DNA from: Desulfurococcaceae archaeon
GTDB lineage: Archaea; Thermoproteota; Thermoprotei_A; Sulfolobales; Desulfurococcaceae
Assembly (NCBI GenBank): GCA_028275705.1
Contig: JAPWUD010000010.1
Location: 1 to 46,652 of the forward strand
Length of the DNA: 46,652 bases
Reading direction: 5' to 3'
The notes below the pieces were generated by a model that did no database searches, was not told where the DNA came from, and saw nothing but the letters and a program-made list of their open reading frames with translations. Made by a program: the position numbers and the translations under genes. Within the stretch, counting starts at the first letter, position 1; every line of letters begins with the position of its first letter. Positions 33,371 through 41,460 of the stretch are shown here, one piece after another.

Positions 33371-34635
33371 TCAATGCTGACTAGGTGTTTCTTTTAACAT
33401 TAGTGAAAGTATTAGTGCAATCAATGTCGAAACTATTATCGCGATCATAGATGCGAAATATGGGTTTGAAGGGTATAGGTGTTGAGTGGCTTCTTTCACC
33501 GCATCCAGCAATGGTATATAAGCCACTGCACCAATTTGCGAGAACAGCCATAATACGCTTGACACGCTGCCAGCTAGTTTAGGACCAACAATCTCAGCGG
33601 AGAGCTCCAACCCTATAGGTAGTGCTGACATCATGAAGAAGCCTAGCACAAAGCTTGATAAACCTATGATGGTGAAATCCTCCTGTGAAGCGAGCAATAT
33701 AAACATTACAGTTGCAACCGCAAGGTCGAGAACTATGAATGGTTTCCTCCTACGCATTTTATCCGAAATACCCGGGATTAAAACAGACCCGATTATCCCA
33801 CCTATCAGCATCACTCCCCCTATCAACCCTGCCTCAGCGACTTCAAGCCCTCGAAGAACCAGCATGGGCTCAAGCCACGTTAATAATGCCGTGAAAACAC
33901 CTACACCTATGAAGAAAACCCCGCTGAGGATCATCAAGTCCCTAGTTTTCAAGAACAAGGCAATCTCGTGGAGAGATATTGATGCTTTCGCTTCCAGCGA
34001 ATTATGCATAGCGGCTTTCCTCTCCCTCCCTACGATAAAAAACAAGAGGGACCCGATAACGGTTAAGGCAGCGTAAAGGCTAAGAGCATTTACTAATAAC
34101 CCCTTCTCCGGATACGGGACCAGCGTGGGGGTGAAAACCATTGCCGTTATCATGCCAATATACTGACCCATTACACCCACCCCTGTAGCCAATGCCCGCT
34201 CCCTTACAGGAAACCATTCAACAGAAAGCTTCGTAATAGAGTTAAAGATGAATGGTTGTCCAATACCTGCAATCGCCTGGGCTGTGAAGAGGAGAAAGTA
34301 GTTATCAAGCGTCAAAATCCTCAACACTGCACCTATGGACATGAAAAAGAGCCCATCAATATCCCCGCTCTAAAACCATACTTATCGATTATAACACCTG
34401 CCGGAATAGATGCTGGAATAAATATTAATGGCCAAGACATCGACAACATTCCAACATATGTTTCAGAAATCTTCAGTATCTGAGCGACAATAGTTGTAAC
34501 GGGCGCGAAGCTCAGCCAGAGAATCTGGGACACCAGGGCAATAATGGAATATGACGCTAAAACCACCCATCGGTAAGAAGTAGGGGTTTCCTCGGAAAAC
34601 TCGAGCATGCTTTTCCCCACTTCAAACCACCACAT
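33371..34635 (-). pseudogene. MFS transporter, interrupted by a single-base frameshift
   Basis: Two minus-strand frames (34635 to about 34342, and from there to 33371) together make one major-facilitator protein. The first has six-helix start features (LWLSFAPVTTIVAQIL, SMSWPLIFIPASIPAGVIIDKYGFRAG). The second continues at MSIGAVLRILTLDNYFLL through IGLSSFVLGF to the end. They meet at a run of five A (34344-34348 on the plus strand); one more base gives GSFFMSIG and an open frame of 422 codons. The substrate is unknown; it resembles the FLVCR-like group. Sequencing error, true decay and slippage are all possible. Confidence 0.78.
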
Positions 34636-34649
34636 TTAATACAGTAAAT

Positions 34650-34769
34650 GATGGATTTATATATTGGTTTAAATCGCTGAAAAACCAGTCAGAGTTTGCT
34701 AGAGAGAATTCTAACCGACTAATCAATTACATTAATTCTATTCCAGAAATATTCAAGGAATTAGGATAA
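34650..34769 (+). pseudogene. Possible gene fragment (C-terminal end of an unknown protein)
   Basis: An open frame without a start codon ends at TAA 34767-34769. The peptide contains YWFKSLKNQSEFARENSN and LINYINSIPEIFKELG, which reads like an authentic helical C-terminus. It sits just upstream of the MFS start and close to other remnants. Origin not recognised; chance cannot be excluded. Confidence 0.25.
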
Positions 34770-34822
34770 GGAAGTGATATAATAGGAATTAAAAAGAAGT
34801 CATTAATTTTAACCATCAATCT

Positions 34823-35062
34823 TTACTTAGCTTGCACAGTCACCGAGTAGACATTACCAGCCCTATTATAAACCTTAACTACGCAGTTAGAACCAGCCCT
34901 GTAATCCTTTGATAATGATATTTGTAGAGTGTCTTCAGTGCTCGGTCCCATAGTGCGAGCTGATATTTTATTACCTACACCCTTAAAGTTTGAGGTATCA
35001 GTAAGCGTTTCTATTCCCGAAATCTCTATTTTATACATTACTGCTGACGCTGACCCGGTGTT
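34823..35062 (-). pseudogene. Truncated pilin gene: C-terminal domain only
   Basis: Minus-strand reading from 35062 gives NTGSASAVMYKIEISGIE, paralleling KNTGSAPAVIYKFELLGVG of the intact pilin, and ends KVYNRAGNVYSVTVQAK, paralleling KVYTRAGNVYTWTVQAKA. The signal peptide and assembly helix are absent; a stop codon (35063-35065) directly precedes. ATG 35038 could start a 71-residue product, but it would not be a pilin. It may be a decayed paralogue or a donor cassette for recombination with the intact gene 3 kb away. Confidence 0.7.
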
Positions 35063-35186
35063 CTAGGGTGGTGTTATTTATTAGTGTTTCAGGTTTAACT
35101 TGCGACTTAGCAAAAAGTAGAGTTATGTTTATGCCTGCTCATGGTTTATTTAATTGCTTTGAGATCTTGGCGTGGATCGTTGTGTT

Positions 35187-36176
35187 TTACTTTTTAATGC
35201 CCCATATTCTAATCTTTACTTCTCTACTTGTGTATTCTTGGAGTAGTGTTATTAGTTTTTCTGGCTCTGAGATCTCGTGTTCTATTCCTTTGATTGATCC
35301 ACGCCATGCCGCTATGTTTCCATCTGGGTCTAGGAGTATTGATACATTTAGTTCTCCATTACTCCTCAGTGTTGCAACTACATACGTGTACTCTTTAATT
35401 CTACTAGATGAGCTTGTGAAGAATGTTAATAGGTCTTTAATACTCCAGTTTGGCTTAAGATCTATTGACGCTACTAGTGGTGCTTTAATTAGCTTCATTG
35501 CTAGGTTTACTGGATCTAGTGCCTCCTCGGGTGAAACCACTGGCTTAGCCTTGGGTGGTGTTACCACTGTTGGCTTCGGAGTTGGCGCTGGTGGTTTAAC
35601 CTCACGTGTCTCAATGGGTGGTGTAGGTGTTGGTTTCGCTGCCTCAGCCTCCCTAGATACTGGTTTTGGAGGTGTCGGTGGTGGGGGTGGTGCAACACTA
35701 ATTACTGGTGGTAGGTAGGTTACTATACTTAGTATACTTGCAGGTGGCTCTCTTATATAGTATTGTAGTATTGCTAGTAGTAGCTCTAGGAACTCTAGGC
35801 ATCTATCAGTTCTCCCTGTGCAGACTCTCGTTGCATTGACAATAGTCTCTTTGTCTTGCTTTACATTGAAGGTTACGGTGAAGTTGAATGATGTGCCGCG
35901 TCCAGATACTATTAAATCCCCGTCTTTAACACTAGCTCTTGTTGGTATAGTAATGTACTCGCTTACTTTCCTCATGAAACCTGGGTAAGACCACTTAACA
36001 ACATATGCTTCATCCCGCTTCTCAGTGATCTCAATACCATAGGTTACCATTAAGTACTCGTCTTTCCTCGAGTAACTAGGGATATTGTCTAGGAAGAAGC
36101 CAAAGTAGTATATTAATTTACCAACAGTCTCAGCGGGTAACCTGGTCTTCAATTGGGAGGTGTAAGTAGCGGACAA
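35187..36176 (-). CDS. Two-domain protein with proline-rich linker, paralogue of the gene at 38470
   Basis: 329 residues. An N-terminal mixed domain (about 1-150) has VVKWSYPGFMRKVSEYI and ATRVCTGRTDRCLEFLELLLA. A linker of about 70 residues is rich in Pro, Thr and Lys (APPPPPTPPKPV). The C-terminal domain (about 225-329) ends LLDPDGNIAAWRGSIKG, then REVKIRIWGIK. The gene at 38470-39351 has the same order with VCIGNRDKC and SGDVIAWRGLV. The N-domain resembles START/SRPBCC-type folds only loosely. TTG 36176 follows a GGGGG stretch. Function unknown. Confidence 0.65.
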   Translation of the reverse strand: MSATYTSQLKTRLPAETVGKLIYYFGFFLDNIPSYSRKDEYLMVTYGIEITEKRDEAYVVKWSYPGFMRKVSEYITIPTRASVKDGDLIVSGRGTSFNFTVTFNVKQDKETIVNATRVCTGRTDRCLEFLELLLAILQYYIREPPASILSIVTYLPPVISVAPPPPPTPPKPVSREAEAAKPTPTPPIETREVKPPAPTPKPTVVTPPKAKPVVSPEEALDPVNLAMKLIKAPLVASIDLKPNWSIKDLLTFFTSSSSRIKEYTYVVATLRSNGELNVSILLDPDGNIAAWRGSIKGIEHEISEPEKLITLLQEYTSREVKIRIWGIKK

Positions 36177-36298
36177 CTATACAACCCCCAATTTAATTGA
36201 ATTTATCTTAATACCATTATAAATACTTATCTAAGCTATACATGGATTAGAAATATGTGGGTGCAATACACAGTGATTCTAGTATATTATGAGATAAA

Positions 36299-37468
36299 CT
36301 ACTCCTCCTTTCTCCCCTTCCTCCTAGCTTTCTCCCTCTCAGTTGACTCTACTTCGTAAACCCTCACGCCTACATCTAGTAGTTTTCGAAACGCGTGCTC
36401 TAGGTATCTAACGTGTGCTCCCTTCTGCCCCACGAATGGTGCGTATCCCTCACTCTCTACTTTAACAGCTAGGTTTGGCCCTGCGAAGTCTACGTCTACT
36501 ATGTGCTTGTATATCCAGCTAACTGGGTGTATTGCCCTTATAAACGGCTTAAAGTCTAGTGTTAACTCAACAGCCCTCAGCTTCAACTCTAAGTCTCTCT
36601 CCATGTTGTTTATTCTCTCACCACCTCTACCAATTAATCTACCCTGATAACCCTCCTTCGCTATTAACAATGCATCCGGGGAGTGCTCGGTTGAAACACC
36701 ATACTTCTTCTTCAAGTCAACGAGATTCAACACTGTAACTAAGTCAGCGTCTGGAGCGTGTATTCTAGCAGTAGCCAAAACCTGCCTCTCGGTTTCATCC
36801 AGTGGCCTACTCCTCATCTTGGTCTCTAGTAGTAGTTTAATACCCCTCCTAGCACCAGGCCTCACGATATCCTTTAAACCGAGGTCGACAACTCTCGCGC
36901 TCTCCTCACCGAGTAGCAGCTCCCTGATCATCGAGGCAGAGTCCTTACTCCCAATACTCCTCTGGAAAACAGGGTCTCCTGCAATAATCAACCTACTATT
37001 CCTACCCATCCTCGTTACAACCTCAATAGCGCTCTCAACAGGTAGATTTTGAGCATCATCAATGAAGACTATTGAGTCGTCGAATGTCCTACCCTTCAAG
37101 TAGTGTGAGTCTGCAAACACTATTAAGCCCTTCGAGGCCAACTCACTTATTCTAGAAGCCTCGATCACACTAGATGCAACGTCCTCGACATATGAGAAGA
37201 CCATTCTATAGTACATTTCACCGAGCTCCGCTGCAGTCAACTCCTTACCAGATACTACGTCTATGAGGGGCCTTGTCAGTATGAAACGCCTGTACTTACC
37301 AGATAATACAGCGTCTACTCCATATATAATGCTAAATAAACTCTTACCACAACCAGTTGGCCCGAATAAACCAATAATCTCAACTCTCTTATCCACAAGA
37401 GCCTTCACGATCTCCTCTTGACCTGGTGACTGAGGCTGTATTTTTGAAAACAAACTCTCAGTACTCAC
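36299..37468 (-). CDS. PhoH-like P-loop ATPase with two KH domains
   Basis: 389 residues. The ATPase part has Walker A GLFGPTGCGKS near residue 40, FILTRPLIDVVSGKE, Walker B IVFIDDAQNLP near 130, and AGDPVFQRSIGS, the PhoH pattern. The C-terminal third carries two KH-type GxxG loops: LIGRGGERINNME near residue 278 and FVGQKGAHVRYLE near 353, so it should bind RNA or single-stranded DNA. The tail is Lys/Arg/Glu-rich. GAGGTGA lies 7 nt before GTG 37468. It lies downstream of PCNA on the same strand and between the two paralogous unknowns. Confidence 0.83.
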   Translation of the reverse strand: MSTESLFSKIQPQSPGQEEIVKALVDKRVEIIGLFGPTGCGKSLFSIIYGVDAVLSGKYRRFILTRPLIDVVSGKELTAAELGEMYYRMVFSYVEDVASSVIEASRISELASKGLIVFADSHYLKGRTFDDSIVFIDDAQNLPVESAIEVVTRMGRNSRLIIAGDPVFQRSIGSKDSASMIRELLLGEESARVVDLGLKDIVRPGARRGIKLLLETKMRSRPLDETERQVLATARIHAPDADLVTVLNLVDLKKKYGVSTEHSPDALLIAKEGYQGRLIGRGGERINNMERDLELKLRAVELTLDFKPFIRAIHPVSWIYKHIVDVDFAGPNLAVKVESEGYAPFVGQKGAHVRYLEHAFRKLLDVGVRVYEVESTEREKARRKGRKEE

Positions 37469-37577
37469 TACTAGATCACCTCTTTAAGCACGTGTAGCGC
37501 CATGGATAAACAATGTATTCTCGAATCCCTAATAAGCATTAATAACGTAGTTGAGCAGTAGCCTGGAAAACAATATA

Positions 37578-38318
37578 CTAAGCTTCAAATGGTGCTAGTA
37601 GATACACTACTCTACCAGGTCCAATGGAGAACTCTGCTTTCAGCGGGTTCTTTGTGGCAAACTGGAGTGAAACAATGTCCGAGACTCTAGCTACTCCAAG
37701 TATATTAACTAGCTTAGATGTGTCGTAAACACCCTCAGCTGGCTCTGAAACCTCTAGTGAGATCAATGCTAGAGAGCCCTGTGCAAACCTAACTTCGAGT
37801 TTTCCAGCTCCAATAGACTTGAACACTATTGCGTCTTGTGTAGCCTTAATCTGAGTACTGCCACCAACAGCTTCAATATCCTCAATAACCTTCTTCAACG
37901 ACTGAGCCATTAACTTAGCGTTCACAGTGTAGTTAATACTCAACTCAGGCAACTCTGGCACTGGGACATCTAGGTTTCTAAATTTAAACACTCTACTAAC
38001 TACTCCACCAGCACCAATAGAGAACTTAGCGTAGTCACCCTCAAGCTCGATGGATAAATTCTCACCCTTCTTAATATGCCTCAAAACCCTCTTCAAGTTA
38101 TTTATTGAAACCCCTATGTTTACTGCTTCACCAACATCATACTCCAAGAACATCTCTCTAGGTATTAAAACATCAACTAGTGAAGTCTGGTCAACATCGA
38201 GTGCTTTAATACTCAAACCATCCCCAGTTAAAACGAGTGAAACTTCGTCGGCAATAGTGCCAATAGTCTCTATTAAATCCCTAAACAACTTAGCCTCTGG
38301 TAAAACAACACGCGTCAA
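37578..38318 (-). CDS. pcn: Sliding clamp, PCNA
   Basis: About 246 residues, the normal PCNA length. It encircles DNA and tethers polymerase, FEN1 and ligase. SIKALDVDQTSLVDVLIP near residue 38 and the linker-region KFRNLDVPVPELPELSI near residue 115 are typical, and the end YLLAPFEA is the usual C-terminal strand and tail. GGTG at 38326-38329 is 7 nt before TTG 38318; GTG 38324 is possible, while the frame from 38390 adds residues not seen in PCNA. Crenarchaea usually have up to three paralogues; only one is in this window. Confidence 0.92.
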   Translation of the reverse strand: MTRVVLPEAKLFRDLIETIGTIADEVSLVLTGDGLSIKALDVDQTSLVDVLIPREMFLEYDVGEAVNIGVSINNLKRVLRHIKKGENLSIELEGDYAKFSIGAGGVVSRVFKFRNLDVPVPELPELSINYTVNAKLMAQSLKKVIEDIEAVGGSTQIKATQDAIVFKSIGAGKLEVRFAQGSLALISLEVSEPAEGVYDTSKLVNILGVARVSDIVSLQFATKNPLKAEFSIGPGRVVYLLAPFEA

Positions 38319-38469
38319 ACTCACACACCAATAAACTATATATAACGAGGAGCTTAAAACCAGTGAGCTAGTACCCGTGGGAAGCTTCAATGTGCTAAGT
38401 GTACAAAGTGCTCTTTAAATAAAATAGATACCTAGCATTAGTAGCCATGTATTAGTTTAGATAAAGCCA

Positions 38470-39351
38470 CTACCTTGCGCGCTTCCAAGGGGCAATCCAT
38501 ATTGTGACCTCTATGTCTTCCCCCGTGAATTCCCCTAGTACTCTATAGAGCTCCTCAGGCCAAGATACTCCACGCTCTCTATCTCTAACTAACCCCCTCC
38601 ACGCTATAACATCACCACTTGTGTCTACAACTAGCCAAACGTCTAGGAGTATTGGTATTCTTAGTTTAACCAGTATGAGTTGGTACTCTCTGTATTTTCT
38701 AGCCACTCCACGTATGTACTCCAATAAATCCCCTACTCTCCAGCCAGCACGAAGTACAACTGTACGGGTCTCCGGGGATTTCCTAAGTATGTATGCTACC
38801 CCCTCAACACTAAGAGCCATGTATGCACTAGTTAACCCTCTTCTCAATAACTCCTCATCTATTGGTTTTTCAGTAGTTTCCATAGTGCCCGGTGGACCTG
38901 GAGCCTCTTTTACTCTAAACTTAAAGATCTCTTGGGCTACAGCGCTCGGCAGGGAGTTTATGTATAGTGAAAGCACCATTATGTACTTCTCAGCGAACAA
39001 ATTGCACTTATCCCGGTTTCCAATGCACACGGTCTGTGTATTGACGATGACTGATCCATTCGGCCCCACTCTAGGCTCCAGCGTTAACTCCATGAAGAAA
39101 TCACTGCTCTTCCCATAGACCACTACTTTACTGTCAATGATTCGCCCATACCTAGAGATTGAAACTAAATCGCAGATCCTTCTAAACAACCCCTTTTTAT
39201 AACACCATTGGAATTTACAAGTATTAGCATCTACTTCTATAACCTCGAATTCCCCAAGGAATTGAATGGGGATACATGAGTAGTATAGAAGCTTTACAGT
39301 GGCTAGAAGGGGGTATGGGCTTGGGAACGAGCGGTTATTATTACTATTCAA
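38470..39351 (-). CDS. Two-domain protein, paralogue of the gene at 35187
   Basis: 293 residues. The N-terminal domain contains LVSISRYGRIIDSKVVVYG and TQTVCIGNRDKCNLFAEKY. A shorter linker (KEAPGPPGTMETTEKP) replaces the long proline-rich one of its paralogue. The C-terminal domain has AGWRVGDLLEYI and VDTSGDVIAWRGLVRDRE and ends in DIEVTIWIAPW. The matching positions with 35187-36176 (VC.G..D.C, then D..IAWRG, then V.IWI) show common descent with strong divergence. A TATA-like CTATTTAAAC at about 39366-39375 lies just before TTG 39351, so translation may be nearly leaderless. Function unknown. Confidence 0.65.
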   Translation of the reverse strand: MNSNNNRSFPSPYPLLATVKLLYYSCIPIQFLGEFEVIEVDANTCKFQWCYKKGLFRRICDLVSISRYGRIIDSKVVVYGKSSDFFMELTLEPRVGPNGSVIVNTQTVCIGNRDKCNLFAEKYIMVLSLYINSLPSAVAQEIFKFRVKEAPGPPGTMETTEKPIDEELLRRGLTSAYMALSVEGVAYILRKSPETRTVVLRAGWRVGDLLEYIRGVARKYREYQLILVKLRIPILLDVWLVVDTSGDVIAWRGLVRDRERGVSWPEELYRVLGEFTGEDIEVTIWIAPWKRAR

Positions 39352-39434
39352 TAATAGAAACCCCGTTTAAATAGTGCAAATAAAGTTCAATCTCAAAGCT
39401 TATAAATTTTATAGTCCCTAATCAAGTTAGCAAA

Positions 39435-39520
39435 TCAAGGAAAGAGAAGTGGGTTCATCCGAGTGGATGACGAGTATACGCTACATCTAGATCCATGTGG
39501 AAAAGCCATGTGTAGTGTTA
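39435..39520 (+). other. Hairpin-containing intergenic segment
   Basis: TCATCC-GAGT-GGATGA (39455-39470) is a perfect 6-bp stem with a four-base loop. CTACAT (39481-39486) can pair with ATGTGTAG (39508-39515) with a small bulge, enclosing two CCATGTG words. An ATA-rich near-palindrome at 39400-39416 is upstream. It could be a small RNA, but transcription is not shown. Confidence 0.25.
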
Positions 39521-39537
39521 AAAACACAAGTGAATAA

Positions 39538-39606
39538 CTACTTCTTCTCAGATTCTTCTTTCTTCTCACTAGCTCTCTTTTCTTTCCTCCTAGTTTTACA
39601 CGGCAA
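39538..39606 (-). CDS. Possible 22-residue lysine/glutamate-rich peptide
   Basis: TTG 39606 lies 6 nt after AGGG and opens a 22-codon frame coding for PCKTRRKEKRASEKKEE and a short tail. The extreme charge fits an unstructured tail of a small nucleic-acid-binding protein. It may equally be a low-complexity stretch. The remaining intergenic sequence to 39739 is AT-rich with nothing that I can name. Confidence 0.25.
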   Translation of the reverse strand: MPCKTRRKEKRASEKKEESEKK

Positions 39607-39739
39607 TTTAATCCCTATTACATATTTTATTAAGTTTTATTATTTAAAGAATGGGGATTTTAAGTAATTTGTTTTCCATATTATTAGTTTTGTTTAATTA
39701 ATTCAATTAACTCATTGATTAATACAGCGAGAGTGGTTT

Positions 39740-40405
39740 TCAACGTATTTTTAGTGGTTTAACTTCGAAGTAATCTAGGACTGCGTATTTATCTACTAGG
39801 AAGCTTGGTAGTTCCCTTATAGATATTACTAGTACATTAGCGTGCACTCTAATCCCCGGTGTTAGTAGTGTGATTATTAGTGGAGTAATGGATTTGGCTT
39901 TCTCGAGGATTCTATACTTAGACTTCACGTATGAATAGTACTTAACTAGCTTCCCAACTCTAGCATTGTGGTTTTCAGCAGCGTTTTTCAGTCTAGATGG
40001 TGTTGTTATTGACCAGTGTTTGCAGTCTACTGCCAGTGAGAAACCAGTTGATGGGTCAACGCCTAGTACATCTAGTTCAAACCTAACGGGGCTAGTTAAT
40101 GAGACGCTGTGCTCTACTTCATACTGTGACTCAGAGAGTATTCTAGACGTGAAGAACTCGAAGTCCCTCCAATTCAGTAGCTCACTTATTCTCCTCGCTT
40201 CAACTCCACGTGATAGTAGTTTTAGAGCTAACTCCACGGGGTTTATAACCGAGGCTTCTGAACCTCTTATTTTAATAAATTCCTTATTTCCAGCTATAAT
40301 CTCTAAGACTGCGTCCTCGGGTAGACTCGTTAGAGACGCAAGCTCCCCTATAAGAATCCTCCTATACTTCAATATGGTCATTAAAACCCTGGATTCAGTG
40401 TTCAT
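39740..40405 (-). CDS. PD-(D/E)XK nuclease-like protein with N-terminal winged helix
   Basis: About 221 residues. Residues 1-75 look like a winged helix (VLMTILKYRRILIGELASL). After the linker RISELLNWRDFEFFTSRIL comes a restriction-like core: FELDVLGVDPSTGFSLAVDCKHW, where Asp of the first strand and the D-C-K of the next fit the D...(D/E)xK metal site. The C-terminal half is mixed. Such proteins in archaea are often DNA repair or defence nucleases. The start is ATG 40405; GTG 40417 is in frame. It is divergent from the deoxyhypusine synthase gene. Confidence 0.65.
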   Translation of the reverse strand: MNTESRVLMTILKYRRILIGELASLTSLPEDAVLEIIAGNKEFIKIRGSEASVINPVELALKLLSRGVEARRISELLNWRDFEFFTSRILSESQYEVEHSVSLTSPVRFELDVLGVDPSTGFSLAVDCKHWSITTPSRLKNAAENHNARVGKLVKYYSYVKSKYRILEKAKSITPLIITLLTPGIRVHANVLVISIRELPSFLVDKYAVLDYFEVKPLKIR

Positions 40406-40485
40406 GTCTAAGACCACGTTGTTAAAATATAGTTAATTGGAGTGTATTAATTATCGATTGCTATAGATTGACCTTGGTGTTTGAA

Positions 40486-41460
40486 TTGAGTGGGGACATT
40501 ATTGAGGATTTGAAGAGATTGGTTTTGAAAGAGCCTATTGTAGACTATGAGGTAAGCCCTGATATGAGTATATGTGATTTCATTGAGAGACTTGGTGGAG
40601 CACATGGCTTCATGGCTGGCCACGTGTATGCAGCTAGTAGGGTTTTAGCTGAGATGATAATGGATGGAGATGCTACTAGAATACTCTCATTCACAGGCAA
40701 CCTCGTCTCTACTGGTTTAAGGGGTGTTTTAGCTCAGTTGGTTAGGAGTGGTTGGTTTAATGCTGTTATAACAACTTGTGGTGCACTAGACCACGATATA
40801 GCTAGGTCTACTGGTGGGGAATACTATAGGGGGGATTGGAGTTATGATGACTCAATGCTTAGATCCGCTGGATTACATAGACTTGGAAATGTATTGATAC
40901 CTATTGAAAACTATGGTTTACAAGTTGAGAAGTTTACGAGGAGTCTACTAGAGGATCTCGCTAAGATTAGTAAGAAGTGGAGTGTTAGTGACCTACTGCT
41001 TGAAGCTGGTAGGAGGATTAGCGATAAGTACAGTATACTCAAAGCTGCATATGAGAGGAGAGTACCCATTTTCGTACCCGGTGTTTATGATGGTGCATTT
41101 GGCTCTCAAATAGTATTCAACCACCACGCGTTGGGCTTAGAGCTAGACTTAATAAGGGATGAGAAGAAGATCATTGAGCTAGTTGTGTCGTCCAGGAAGC
41201 TTGGAGCACTCATTATTGGTGGTGGTATTAGTAAACACCACACTATATGGTGGGCTCAACTCAGGGAGGGATTAGACTATGCTATCTACTTAACCACGGC
41301 CATTGAGTATGATGGAAGCCTTAGTGGTGCACACCCGAGGGAGGCAATTAGCTGGGGTAAGATCAAGCCAAGTGCGAAGAGCGTAGTTGTATATGGTGAT
41401 GCAACAATAACACTTCCACTCGTAGTAGCCGGTGCTCTCTGCGTGTTGGGGAGGAAGTAG
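40486..41460 (+). CDS. dys: Deoxyhypusine synthase
   Basis: About 324 residues. It transfers the butylamine part of spermidine to a lysine of initiation factor aIF5A. FTGNLVSTGLRG near residue 70, TTCGALDHDIARS near 105, ENYGLQVEKF and the active-site region GGGISKHHTIWWAQLREGLDY near 250, then DGSLSGAHPREAISWGKI, all match the family; the catalytic lysine is in GGGISKHH. GGTG at 40476-40479 is 6 nt before TTG 40486, preferred over TTG 40468. The TiaS gene starts at the base after its stop, so the two translation genes are probably cotranscribed. Confidence 0.9.
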   Translation: MSGDIIEDLKRLVLKEPIVDYEVSPDMSICDFIERLGGAHGFMAGHVYAASRVLAEMIMDGDATRILSFTGNLVSTGLRGVLAQLVRSGWFNAVITTCGALDHDIARSTGGEYYRGDWSYDDSMLRSAGLHRLGNVLIPIENYGLQVEKFTRSLLEDLAKISKKWSVSDLLLEAGRRISDKYSILKAAYERRVPIFVPGVYDGAFGSQIVFNHHALGLELDLIRDEKKIIELVVSSRKLGALIIGGGISKHHTIWWAQLREGLDYAIYLTTAIEYDGSLSGAHPREAISWGKIKPSAKSVVVYGDATITLPLVVAGALCVLGRK

